Source: RGIG7949 sp045628845
GTDB taxonomy: Bacteria > Bacillota > Clostridia > Oscillospirales > Oscillospiraceae
DNA: 27,996 nt
Reading direction: 5' to 3'
Assembly: GCA_045628845.1 (NCBI GenBank)
Contig: JAZQQE010000027.1
Span: forward strand, 1 to 27,996
Shown: piece after piece, positions 8,038-15,437 of the stretch
Layout: every line of letters starts with the position of its first letter
Position numbering within the stretch: the stretch's first letter is position 1
Notes under the pieces: generated by a model
Seen by the model: the letters and a program-made list of their open reading frames with translations, nothing else
Told to the model about the DNA's origin: nothing
The model's database searches: none
Made by a program: the position numbers and the translations under genes

Positions 8038-8658
8038 TCAGCGGATGAAATTCGTGAAGACGCGCGGCTCCTGCTCGGGGATGGTTATGCCCGCGTCCTC
8101 GCCGGCCTTCCTGAGCTTGAGGAACCATGCCATGTTGCGGCCAAGGGCACGCATGACGGCGAGGCCCTCGAGGTCCTTGGCGACGTCGGCGGGAGTGTTG
8201 CCGTGCACCATGTTCCAGTAGAAGGAGGAGATGACGGGCATCTGGGAGATGGTCATGTACTTTATCATCTGATCGAAGGTGGAGGTAGTGCCGCCGCGGC
8301 GCGCGGATACGACGCACGCACCGGGCTTGAAGGTCATCTTGCGCCCGCAGGAATAGAAAACGCGGTCCATGAACGACGTCATCGCGCCGGAGGCGGAGGC
8401 GTAGTGCACGGGCGTGCCGAAGATGAAGCCGTCCGCGGTATCTGCGACGGCGGAGAAATCGGCGACGCGGTCTTTGATCACGCAGCCCTTGCCGCCGCGG
8501 CATCCGCCGCAGCCGGTGCAGCCGGAGATGGGCTCTCTGCCTATCCAGAAGATCTCGGTGTCGATGCCGTTTTCGCGCAGAGTCTTTTCTACTTCGCAAA
8601 GGGCGGTGTAGGTGCATCCCTTTTCATTGGGACTGCCGTTGACGAGAACAACTTTCAT
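8038..8658 (-). CDS. Iron-sulfur flavoprotein-like NAD(P)H-dependent FMN reductase
   Basis: The 206-residue protein has a flavodoxin-like fold: the FMN phosphate loop is NGSPNEKGCT (residues 7-16), and GTPVHYASASG with SFMDRVF is the second flavin-contacting region. Between them is a compact cysteine motif, C47-C50-C53-C59 (CX2CX2CX5C), as in archaeal and clostridial iron-sulfur flavoproteins that bind one [4Fe-4S]. Such proteins pass electrons from ferredoxin or NAD(P)H to various acceptors, including O2 and H2O2. AAGGAG lies 8 bases before the ATG. The gene sits 52 bases after smsB with no terminator, so it probably shares the transcript of the Fe-S assembly pair, which could supply its cluster (inference). 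Confidence 0.85.
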   Translation of the reverse strand: MKVVLVNGSPNEKGCTYTALCEVEKTLRENGIDTEIFWIGREPISGCTGCGGCRGGKGCVIKDRVADFSAVADTADGFIFGTPVHYASASGAMTSFMDRVFYSCGRKMTFKPGACVVSARRGGTTSTFDQMIKYMTISQMPVISSFYWNMVHGNTPADVAKDLEGLAVMRALGRNMAWFLKLRKAGEDAGITIPEQEPRVFTNFIR

Positions 8659-8710
8659 GTCGCTGACTCCTTATGTGAAATTTAGACTGCGTGCGTTATG
8701 TTTTTTGTTC

Positions 8711-9628
8711 TTATTTGAGGAAGCCGCTGAGTATGCGCTCTTCGGCCTCTGCCTCGGTGAGTCCGAGAGTCATGAGCTTGAGGAGCTGGTCGCCCGCGAT
8801 GCGGCCTATCGCCGCCTCGTGGACGAGCTGGGCGTCGACGTTGTTCGCCGCTATCTCGGGAACGGAGCTGACCTTCGCCTCGCCCATGATGATGCTGTCG
8901 CACTGGACGTGACCGAAGCACTTCGCGTTTCCGACGACGCGCGGGCGGAAGACCTGTACGCTCGTATCCTGCGCGACGGAGCGGGAAATGACACGGGCCT
9001 TCGCGTCCTCTCCGTTGAGGAGGACCTCCATGTCGGAGCCCGCGACCTGACTTCCGTGCGTCATGAGGCGCTCGGTGATGACGACCTCGCATCCCTCGAC
9101 CGCCTCGATGCGCGTATTGCGCTTGGTGGAGTCGACTCCGCGTATCTGCACGGTGTCGAGCTCGATATAGGAGTTTTTCTCCATGTAGATGAGAGTGGTC
9201 GGATTCATTATGCGCTCGCCGGTGCCCTCGCCGTCGCCGTAGTGCTTTTCGACGTATCTGACGCGGGCTCCCTCGCCGAGGTAGAAGGTGTGCACGCCGT
9301 CGTGCTGCGAGGTGTCACAGCCGGAGTTGTGTATGCCGCAGCCCGCGACTATGAGGACGTCCGCGCCCTCTCCGACGAAGAAATCGTTGTAGACCATTTC
9401 CCCGTAGCCGGACTGGGTGATGATGACGGGGATGTGGACGCTCTCGTTTTTCGTTCCGGGCTTTATGCGGATGTCGATACCGGCCTTGTCGGTCTTGCTG
9501 GTTATCTCGATGTTGGCCGTGCTGCTTCTCCCGGCGGACTGGCCGTCCTTACGGATGTTGTAGGCTCCGAGCGGGACCTCGTGCAGGTCCGCGACCTGAG
9601 CAAGCAGATTTTTTTCTATCTCGTTCAT
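8711..9628 (-). CDS. sufB: SmsB/SufB-type Fe-S cluster scaffold subunit (minimal SUF-like system)
   Basis: The 305-residue protein is the SufB/SufD beta-helix core without the long N-terminal region of classical SufB (about 470-495 residues). That is the size reported for SmsB of the two-gene SMS system found in archaea and anaerobes. Near the C-terminus, C243 (in GHVQCDSIIMG) and H270-E271 (in LVHEAAIGRI) line up by context with the Cys and His/Glu of SufB that take part in cluster assembly. It should pair with the ATPase encoded directly upstream to build [4Fe-4S] clusters. The start codon overlaps the stop of that gene by 4 bases (ATGA), so the two are translationally coupled. No sufS, sufU or sufD is nearby. 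Confidence 0.9.
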   Translation of the reverse strand: MNEIEKNLLAQVADLHEVPLGAYNIRKDGQSAGRSSTANIEITSKTDKAGIDIRIKPGTKNESVHIPVIITQSGYGEMVYNDFFVGEGADVLIVAGCGIHNSGCDTSQHDGVHTFYLGEGARVRYVEKHYGDGEGTGERIMNPTTLIYMEKNSYIELDTVQIRGVDSTKRNTRIEAVEGCEVVITERLMTHGSQVAGSDMEVLLNGEDAKARVISRSVAQDTSVQVFRPRVVGNAKCFGHVQCDSIIMGEAKVSSVPEIAANNVDAQLVHEAAIGRIAGDQLLKLMTLGLTEAEAEERILSGFLK

Positions 9629-10353
9629 TTGGAGGCCTCCATGAATGCACAGCCGGGGAGAGTGTTCTCCATTATGTGCGGGAATATCTCGTCCGTGGGG
9701 CCGTGCTTTGCTATCTCGCCCCCGGAGATGAGGACTATCTCGTCTGCGAGGCGGATTATGCGCTCCTGATGGGAGATGATGATGATAGTGCTGTCCGAGT
9801 TTTTGTGGAGCTCCTGGAAGGTCTCGGTGAGCCTTGCAAAGCTCCAGAGGTCGATGCCGGCCTCCGGCTCGTCGAATATCATCAGTGACGCGCCGCGCGC
9901 GAGTATGGAGGCGATCTCAATGCGCTTGAGCTCACCGCCGGAGAGGCCGGAGTCTATCTCGCGCCCCTGATAGTCGCTCGTGCAGAGCCCGACCTGCGTC
10001 AGCAGGGAGCAGCACTCGCCCTCGGCAAGCTCGCGGCCCGCCGCGATGGAGAGAAGGTCGGTGACCTGCATCCCCTTGAAGCGGGGCGGCTGCTGGTAGC
10101 CGGAGCTGATGCCGAGCCTGGCACGTTCCGTGACGCCGAGCGCGCTGATATCCGTGCCGTTATATACGATAGAGCCGGATGTGGCGGGAACGAGACCCAT
10201 TACCGCCTTCGCGAGAGTCGTCTTGCCGCCGCCGTTCGGGCCGGTGATGACGACGAAGCGCCCGGTATCTATGTCGAGATCGATGTTTTTGAGTATGTCG
10301 AGCCTGCCGTGCTCGCCCTCCACCTGATAGGAGAGGCCTCTTATAGAAAGCAT
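9625..10353 (-). CDS. sufC: SmsC/SufC Fe-S cluster assembly ATPase
   Basis: The 242-residue ABC-type ATPase has no membrane domain. Walker A is GPNGGGKTT (residues 38-46), the signature is LSGGELKR (137-144), Walker B is SLMIFDEP (156-163) and the switch histidine is H195. The DEPEAGID stretch resembles the SufC DExxSGLD region rather than that of transporters, and the partner gene is a SufB homologue, so this is SufC/SmsC and not an importer subunit. It supplies ATP-driven movement for cluster assembly on SmsB in the cytoplasm. AAAGAGG lies about 7 bases before the ATG, in a 21-base gap after the lipid kinase stop. Confidence 0.92.
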   Translation of the reverse strand: MLSIRGLSYQVEGEHGRLDILKNIDLDIDTGRFVVITGPNGGGKTTLAKAVMGLVPATSGSIVYNGTDISALGVTERARLGISSGYQQPPRFKGMQVTDLLSIAAGRELAEGECCSLLTQVGLCTSDYQGREIDSGLSGGELKRIEIASILARGASLMIFDEPEAGIDLWSFARLTETFQELHKNSDSTIIIISHQERIIRLADEIVLISGGEIAKHGPTDEIFPHIMENTLPGCAFMEASK

Positions 10354-10374
10354 ATGCAGTCCTCTTTCCGATGT

Positions 10375-11274
10375 CTATTTCTGTTCGGGCCGTACCATAT
10401 TGACGGCACCGGAGCGGTTATACAGCTCCATCGTGCTGACGACCCCGGCGAACTCCCCGTCCACCGTCCACGCGAAGGGGACGGTGCAGTCGAAGCGGAT
10501 GTGCCGTGTCTTGAAAAACAGGATGTTTCCGCTTTTGAAAGAGTGGGAGAATATGCCGTTGACGATGTCCGTGAATTCTGCGATGTTCCGCGGGACGCGG
10601 ATGAGCAGCACCTCGAAAAGTCCGTCGGACATATCGACCTGATCGCGGCCGAGCTTTATCATGCCGGCCAGGGAGGTCGAATTCGAGACGCCGCCGAAAA
10701 TGAAATCGTCCTCGACGTCCACCTCGTCCGACGTGACGTGCACGTGATACGGATGGATGTCCGCGAGGGATTTCATGCCCTCGAGCAGGTAAGCGGGGTA
10801 GCCGATGGCGTTTTTCACTCCCTGCGGGGCGGAGTAAGATGCGCTCGTGAAGCTGCCGAAGGAGGCGACGTACGAGAAGAACTTTCCCGTATTCGTCTCG
10901 CCGACGTCGAGCGGGAGCGCGATGCCGCCGACGGCGTCCTTGGCCGCCTGGACGACGTTCTTGGAGAGCCCGAGCCCGGCGGCGAAATCGTTCGTCGTCC
11001 CGGCGGGGATGTATCCGAGCTCGGGTCTCCTTTCAAGATGCATTATGCCGTTGATGACCTCATTGAGCGTGCCGTCCCCGCCGAAGCAGACGATGCGGTC
11101 ATAGTGCGAGCCAGACTCCGCGACGATGCGTGCGGCGTCCCCGCCGTAGCGCGTGGAGTACAGGTAGACGCTGTAACTGCTCCGGAATATGACGTCGGCC
11201 GCGTCAAGGAACGAGCCCTGCGCGCGGAAGCTGCCGGCGGTCGGATTTCTGACGAAAAGCATCTGGCGGCTCAT
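10375..11274 (-). CDS. Diacylglycerol kinase-like lipid kinase (DagK/YegS family)
   Basis: The 299-residue protein has the diacylglycerol/sphingosine kinase catalytic motif GGDGTLNEV (residues 65-73) and the second nucleotide loop IPAGTTNDFA (89-98). A late DGE (in TVDGEFAG) matches the acidic residues of the DgkB metal site. Members phosphorylate diacylglycerol or related lipids at the membrane inner face with ATP; DgkB recycles diacylglycerol from lipoteichoic acid synthesis. The exact lipid here is not determined. A GGAGG lies 14 bases before the ATG, longer than usual, and no better start codon is seen. It sits between pduL (39-base gap) and smsC (21-base gap) in the same operon. Confidence 0.9.
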   Translation of the reverse strand: MSRQMLFVRNPTAGSFRAQGSFLDAADVIFRSSYSVYLYSTRYGGDAARIVAESGSHYDRIVCFGGDGTLNEVINGIMHLERRPELGYIPAGTTNDFAAGLGLSKNVVQAAKDAVGGIALPLDVGETNTGKFFSYVASFGSFTSASYSAPQGVKNAIGYPAYLLEGMKSLADIHPYHVHVTSDEVDVEDDFIFGGVSNSTSLAGMIKLGRDQVDMSDGLFEVLLIRVPRNIAEFTDIVNGIFSHSFKSGNILFFKTRHIRFDCTVPFAWTVDGEFAGVVSTMELYNRSGAVNMVRPEQK

Positions 11275-11313
11275 AGGTCTGATTATTTCCTCCGTACAGC
11301 GGGATTATCCCGT

Positions 11314-11901
11314 TTACTTGGACTTCTTGATGACGGTGGCGACGGTGTTGCCGGTGAAGAGGGCAGCAGCGTTTATCTCGTCGTAGTCGACGTGGACGTA
11401 GGTGGCGTGAGTGGGGCCGACGCGGGCGATGCAGGAATCAAAGTAGAGGGAGCGGGGCCCGTCGATCTTGAGAAGGACCTCTTCGCCGTCGGTGATGCCG
11501 TAGCGGGCGGCGTCATCGGGAGCGCAGTGCAGGTGACGCTGGGCGACGATTACGCCCTGCTTGATGTCGACGGAGCCCTTGGGGCCGATGAGGGTGACGC
11601 CCGGGGTGCCGGCGAGATCGCCGCTCATGCGGATGGGAGCATCGACGCCGAGGGTACGCATATCGGTGAAGGAGACCTCGACCTGGTCCTCCTTGCGGCA
11701 GGGCCCGATGATGGTGACGTTCTTGAAGCCGCCCTTGGGACCGACGACCTCGATGCGCTCCTCGGAGGCATACTGACCGGGCTGGGAGAGCATCTTCTTC
11801 GGGGTGAGCTCATAGCCCTTGCCGAAAAGGATATCGAGCGTTTCGCGCGTGACGTGGACGTGCTTGCCGCTGCCTTCAACGGTGACCTTGAATTCTTCCA
11901 T
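11314..11901 (-). CDS. pduL: PduL-type phosphate acyltransferase (phosphotransacetylase/propanoyltransferase)
   Basis: The 195-residue protein shows both HxH zinc motifs of PduL: H14/H16 in SGKHVHVT and H123/H125 in AQRHLHC. The repeated beta-barrel glycine motifs VVGPKGGFKNV and LIGPKGSVDIKQG are also present. PduL interconverts acyl-CoA plus phosphate with acyl-phosphate plus CoA and is unrelated to classical Pta. The protein begins right at the catalytic domain, without the N-terminal encapsulation helix of microcompartment PduL, and no shell genes are nearby. It is therefore probably a cytosolic phosphotransacetylase feeding an acetate kinase encoded elsewhere. It is first in the minus-strand operon behind a good promoter; the Shine-Dalgarno (AAAGAAG) is weak. 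Confidence 0.93.
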   Translation of the reverse strand: MEEFKVTVEGSGKHVHVTRETLDILFGKGYELTPKKMLSQPGQYASEERIEVVGPKGGFKNVTIIGPCRKEDQVEVSFTDMRTLGVDAPIRMSGDLAGTPGVTLIGPKGSVDIKQGVIVAQRHLHCAPDDAARYGITDGEEVLLKIDGPRSLYFDSCIARVGPTHATYVHVDYDEINAAALFTGNTVATVIKKSK

Positions 11902-11979
11902 GTTGTTGCATCTTCTTTCGTAAAGTTATTATGAGCGGTGCGCCGCGTGTGCGTACTGCTCCAATATGCATATACGGCC

Positions 11980-12009
11980 ATTATAGCTCAAACGTACCGT
12001 CATTTGCAA
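11980..12009 (-). promoter_or_regulatory. Promoter of the pduL-smsCB operon
   Basis: On the minus strand, TTGCAA (12009-12004), an 18-base spacer and a perfect TATAAT (11985-11980) place the start near 11973, about 70 bases before the pduL ATG. It is divergent from the XRE promoter, with about 65 bases between the two -35 boxes. Confidence 0.75.
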
Positions 12010-12074
12010 GGTCACAAAGCCAAATAACACGGATTCCGCAGGGAAATTTTGCCCCGCGGCGGCCCTATTTATCA

Positions 12075-12110
12075 TTTACAAACATATCGCCGTTTGGTAT
12101 AGTATACAAA
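12075..12110 (+). promoter_or_regulatory. XRE gene promoter with overlapping palindromic operator
   Basis: TTTACA (12075-12080), a 17-base spacer and TATAGT (12098-12103) form the promoter. A pseudo-palindrome at 12094-12110 covers the -10 box: GTATA-G-TATAC (12097-12107) is perfect, and it extends outward by two more T-A pairs after one mismatch. Size, symmetry and position fit an operator bound by a Cro/XRE-type dimer, so the gene downstream is probably self-repressed (inference). Confidence 0.6.
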
Positions 12111-12136
12111 GAGTTATCATGGAAGGAGTCCGGACG

Positions 12137-12703
12137 ATGAAAAAGGGCTTTCCAGCCGTTCTTTCGCGGCTGAGGCGTGAAAAGGGAGTCAATCAGCGCG
12201 CCGCGGCGGCGGACCTGAATATATCCCAGGCCCTGCTGTCGCACTATGAAAACGGCCTGCGTGAGCCGGGCCTCGAATTTCTGACGAGGGCCTGCGACTA
12301 TTACGGCGTATCCGCGGATTTCCTGCTCGGCAGGACGGAGGAGAAGAACGCCGCACGCATCCCGGGCGGCGAGGGCTCGCCTGCCGCCATGTGCTGCGCC
12401 GGAGTGACGGAGCTCTTCGTCGGGCTCGATGAGAACGGGGACGAGGCCCTGTGCCGGACGGCGGCGGACGCCGTCAGCGTGACGGTTTACCGTCTCTCGC
12501 GCATAATAGGGGAGGACCCCGGCTGCGTCGTCGCGGAGGATGAGGCGCTTCCTCTATGCGCCGCCGCCGCTGCACTTGACGAGGCCGCGCTCCGCTGCCG
12601 CGTGGCAAAATGCGGCAGAGTGAAGCTCGACTGCGCCGCTCTGACGGAGACCGCGGAATCGAGACTGCTCGGACTTAAAAATCCTGCCGATACGGGAGTA
12701 TGA
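12137..12703 (+). CDS. XRE family transcriptional regulator with cysteine-rich C-terminal region
   Basis: The 188-residue protein has a classical XRE/Cro helix-turn-helix at residues 6-66 (RLRREKGVNQ, then ISQALLSHYENGLREP and YYGVSADFLLG). The rest (about 85-180) is Ala-rich and helical, with eight cysteines (86, 87, 106, 130, 141, 154, 159, 166) plus C53 in the HTH part. I recognise no ligand domain there; metal, Fe-S or thiol sensing is possible but unproven. ATG 12137 is chosen over ATG 12119 because GGAAGGAG (12121-12128) sits 8 bases before it. The lepA gene follows after 3 bases, and its Shine-Dalgarno lies inside this gene, so the two are co-transcribed. The gene diverges from the pduL operon, which it may also control. 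Confidence 0.88.
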   Translation: MKKGFPAVLSRLRREKGVNQRAAAADLNISQALLSHYENGLREPGLEFLTRACDYYGVSADFLLGRTEEKNAARIPGGEGSPAAMCCAGVTELFVGLDENGDEALCRTAADAVSVTVYRLSRIIGEDPGCVVAEDEALPLCAAAAALDEAALRCRVAKCGRVKLDCAALTETAESRLLGLKNPADTGV

Positions 12704-12706
12704 GAT

Positions 12707-14506
12707 ATGCAAGACAAAATTCGTAATTTCTCCATCGTTGCGCACATAGACCACGGCAAGTCCACCCTTGCCGACAGACTGCTCGAAAAATGCAACGCCG
12801 TCGCCCCGCGCGACATGGAAAACCAGCTCCTTGACAACATGGACCTCGAGCGTGAGCGCGGCATAACGATAAAGGCCCGCGCCGTCAGCCTCGAATACCC
12901 CGCGCAGGACGGTGAGACGTACCATCTCAACCTCATCGACACTCCGGGCCACGTTGACTTCAACTACGAGGTCTCGCGCTCTCTTGCCGCGTGCGAGGGC
13001 GCGGTGCTCGTCGTCGACGCGCGTCAGGGCATAGAGGCGCAGACGCTCGCCAACACGTACCTCGCGCTCGATCACAACCTCGAGATATTGCCCGTCATAA
13101 ACAAGATCGACCTCCCCGGGGCGGACCCCGCGAAGGTCAAAAAGGAGATAGAGGACATCATCGGCATCCCCGCGGAGGACGCCCCCGAGATATCTGCCAA
13201 GCTCGGCATCAACATCGACGCCGTGCTTGAAGACATAGTGACGAACGTGCCCGCGCCGAAGGGCGACACGGCAGCGCCCCTGCGTGCGCTCATATTCGAC
13301 AGCCAGTACGACAACTTCCGCGGCGTCATCGTTTACCTCCGCGTAGTCGAGGGCGAGCTTCGCCGCGACATGGACGTGAGAATGATGGCGTCGGGCGCCG
13401 AGTACCGCGTCGTCGACGTCGGGCATATGCGCCCGCTCGGCCTCGAGCCGTGCGACGTGCTGTATGCAGGCGACGTCGGTTATCTCACCGCGAGCATCAA
13501 AAACGTCGCGGATACCCGCGTCGGAGATACGGTGACGGGCGCGGAGATTCCTGCGGAGGAGCCTCTCCCCGGATACAGACCCGTGCTCCCCATGGTGTTC
13601 TCCGGCATTTATCCGGCAGACGGAGCGCGCTATCCGGACCTGCGCGAGGCTCTCGAAAAGCTGAAGCTCAACGACGCCTCGCTCACCTTCGAGCCCGAGA
13701 CCTCCGCCGCGCTCGGCTTCGGCTTCCGCTGCGGCTTCCTCGGGATGCTGCACATGGAGGTCATCTTCGAGCGTCTCGAACGTGAGTTCAATCTCGACCT
13801 CATCACGACCGCGCCGAGCGTCATCTACGAGGTGCATCTCACCAACGGAGAGGTGCTGATGATAGACAACCCGCTCAAATATCCCGACCCCTCGACGATA
13901 GAGTGGGCGGCGGAGCCGTTCGTGAAGGGCTCGATAATGCTCCCGACGGAGTACGTGGGCAACATCATGGAGCTGTGTCAGGAGCGCCGCGGTGAATACA
14001 AGGACATGGTGTATCTCGACGCCGACCGCGTGGAGCTCCATTACAGCCTCCCGCTCAACGAGATAATCTATGACTTTTTCGATGCGCTCAAATCCCGTAC
14101 CCGCGGCTACGCCTCGCTCGACTACGAATTCGAGGAATACCGGAAGAGCGAGCTCGTCAAGCTCGACGTACTGCTCAACGGCGACATGGTGGACGCTCTT
14201 TCGTTCATCGTACACAGGGAAAAGGCGTATGAGCGCGCCCGCAGGATAACCGAGAAGCTGAAGGACAACATCCCCCGTCAGATGTTCGAGGTGCCCGTGC
14301 AGGCGGCGATAGGCGGCAAGATAATCGCGCGCGAGACCATCAAGGCCCTGCGCAAGGATGTCCTTGCCAAGTGCTACGGCGGCGACATCACGCGAAAGAA
14401 AAAGCTGCTTGACAAGCAGAAGGAAGGCAAGAAGAAGATGCGCTCGCTTGGTACGGTGTCCGTCCCGACGGAGGCCTTCATGGCGGTGCTCAAGCTCGAC
14501 GAGTAA
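12707..14506 (+). CDS. lepA: Elongation factor 4 (LepA), ribosomal back-translocase GTPase
   Basis: The 599-residue protein has the full LepA length and order. The GTPase domain has AHIDHGKST (12-20), RGITIK (51-56), DTPGH (78-82) and NKID (132-135). It is followed by the translation-factor beta barrel, EF-G-like domains (GFGFRCGFLGMLHMEV) and the LepA-specific C-terminus with its Lys/Arg-rich tail (RKKKLLDKQKEGKKKM). LepA acts on ribosomes to help initiation and relieve stalled translocation, and matters under ionic and other stress. GGGAG inside the end of the XRE gene lies 8 bases before the ATG. The stop overlaps the next start by one base (TAATG). Confidence 0.98.
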   Translation: MQDKIRNFSIVAHIDHGKSTLADRLLEKCNAVAPRDMENQLLDNMDLERERGITIKARAVSLEYPAQDGETYHLNLIDTPGHVDFNYEVSRSLAACEGAVLVVDARQGIEAQTLANTYLALDHNLEILPVINKIDLPGADPAKVKKEIEDIIGIPAEDAPEISAKLGINIDAVLEDIVTNVPAPKGDTAAPLRALIFDSQYDNFRGVIVYLRVVEGELRRDMDVRMMASGAEYRVVDVGHMRPLGLEPCDVLYAGDVGYLTASIKNVADTRVGDTVTGAEIPAEEPLPGYRPVLPMVFSGIYPADGARYPDLREALEKLKLNDASLTFEPETSAALGFGFRCGFLGMLHMEVIFERLEREFNLDLITTAPSVIYEVHLTNGEVLMIDNPLKYPDPSTIEWAAEPFVKGSIMLPTEYVGNIMELCQERRGEYKDMVYLDADRVELHYSLPLNEIIYDFFDALKSRTRGYASLDYEFEEYRKSELVKLDVLLNGDMVDALSFIVHREKAYERARRITEKLKDNIPRQMFEVPVQAAIGGKIIARETIKALRKDVLAKCYGGDITRKKKLLDKQKEGKKKMRSLGTVSVPTEAFMAVLKLDE

Positions 14507-15390
14507 TGACCAGATCATATATATCCATAATCGCGGCGGCGGTGCTGTGGGGCTGCATAGGCATATTCCTCAAGCTGCTGACCGCCGCGGGACTCGACTC
14601 CATGCAGGCCGTCGCCGCGCGCGTCATCCTCGCCGCGGCCCTGTATTCCGCGTTTCTCCTCGTGACCGACAGAGGCAAGTTCCGCATCCGTCTGCGCGAT
14701 GTGTGGTACTTCGTCGGAACGGGCATATTGAGCCTCGTGTTTTTCAACTGGTGCTACTTCAACGCCATCAATACGATAGGCGAGGGCGGTCTCGGGATAG
14801 CCGCGGTACTCCTTTACACGGCGCCCGTCTTCGTGATGATAATGTCGGCCATATTCTTCCGTGAGAAGCTGACGCCTGTGAAGATAGTCGCCCTCGTGCT
14901 GACGTTCTGCGGCTGCCTGCTCGTCACGGGCGTAGTCGGAAGCTCCGTACACCTTCCCACGAAGGCGATACTGTTCGGCCTCGGCTCCGGCTTCGGCTAC
15001 GCGCTTTACAGCATCTTCGGCAAGGCGGCGACGAAGCATTACCCCTCGCAGACCGTGACGGTATACAGCTTCATTTTCGGCTCGGCGGCGGTCATCCCGT
15101 TCCTCTTCCGGGGCGACTGGTCGGGAGTCTTCTCGACGCAGGGTATTTTCGGCGCCCTCGGCATCTCGATACTCTGCTGCATCCTCCCGTACATACTCTA
15201 CACCGCGGGGCTCGACAAGGTCGAGCCGGGGCGCGCGTCCGTCATGGCGACGGCAGAGCCCGTCGTCGCGGCTGTCGTCGGCATCGCGTACGGAGAGATA
15301 CCGGGCGGGATACAGATAGCGGGAATGGTGCTCGTCATCGGCGCGATATGCGTAATGAATCTCGCGGAAAAACGGAAAAAGAAAGAATAA
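14506..15390 (+). CDS. EamA/DMT family transporter
   Basis: The 294-residue membrane protein has about ten helices in two EamA repeats, residues 3-140 and 150-285. Each repeat ends in the typical signature (LLYTAPVFVMIMSAIFFREKL; VMATAEPVVAAVVGIAYGE). DMT-family permeases usually export amino acids or other small metabolites; the substrate is unknown. The start codon overlaps the lepA stop (TAATG), so expression is coupled to the XRE-lepA transcript. The C-terminus is strongly basic (KRKKKE) and presumably cytoplasmic. A terminator follows immediately. Confidence 0.92.
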   Translation: MTRSYISIIAAAVLWGCIGIFLKLLTAAGLDSMQAVAARVILAAALYSAFLLVTDRGKFRIRLRDVWYFVGTGILSLVFFNWCYFNAINTIGEGGLGIAAVLLYTAPVFVMIMSAIFFREKLTPVKIVALVLTFCGCLLVTGVVGSSVHLPTKAILFGLGSGFGYALYSIFGKAATKHYPSQTVTVYSFIFGSAAVIPFLFRGDWSGVFSTQGIFGALGISILCCILPYILYTAGLDKVEPGRASVMATAEPVVAAVVGIAYGEIPGGIQIAGMVLVIGAICVMNLAEKRKKKE

Positions 15391-15392
15391 AA

Positions 15393-15427
15393 AAACGGCT
15401 GCGGAAACACCCGCAGCCGTTTCTTTT
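15393..15427. terminator. Bidirectional terminator between the EamA and ABC transporter genes
   Basis: A perfect 12-bp stem (15393-15404 with 15411-15422) closes an AAACAC loop. It is followed by TTCTTTT on the plus strand, and on the minus strand by the T-rich complement of the preceding A-run. It serves both convergent genes. Confidence 0.9.
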
Positions 15428-15437
15428 GTGTTGAGTG

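Noticed and set aside
11314..11901. A microcompartment locus suggested by PduL
   Set aside because: No shell protein genes are nearby and the protein lacks the N-terminal encapsulation extension.
10309..11934. A 541-codon plus-strand frame opposite pduL and the lipid kinase
   Set aside because: It covers two genes with intact catalytic motifs and their promoter side; no domain is visible.
12554..14518. A 654-codon minus-strand frame opposite lepA
   Set aside because: LepA is complete and certain on the plus strand; the antisense frame has no motif or ribosome binding site.
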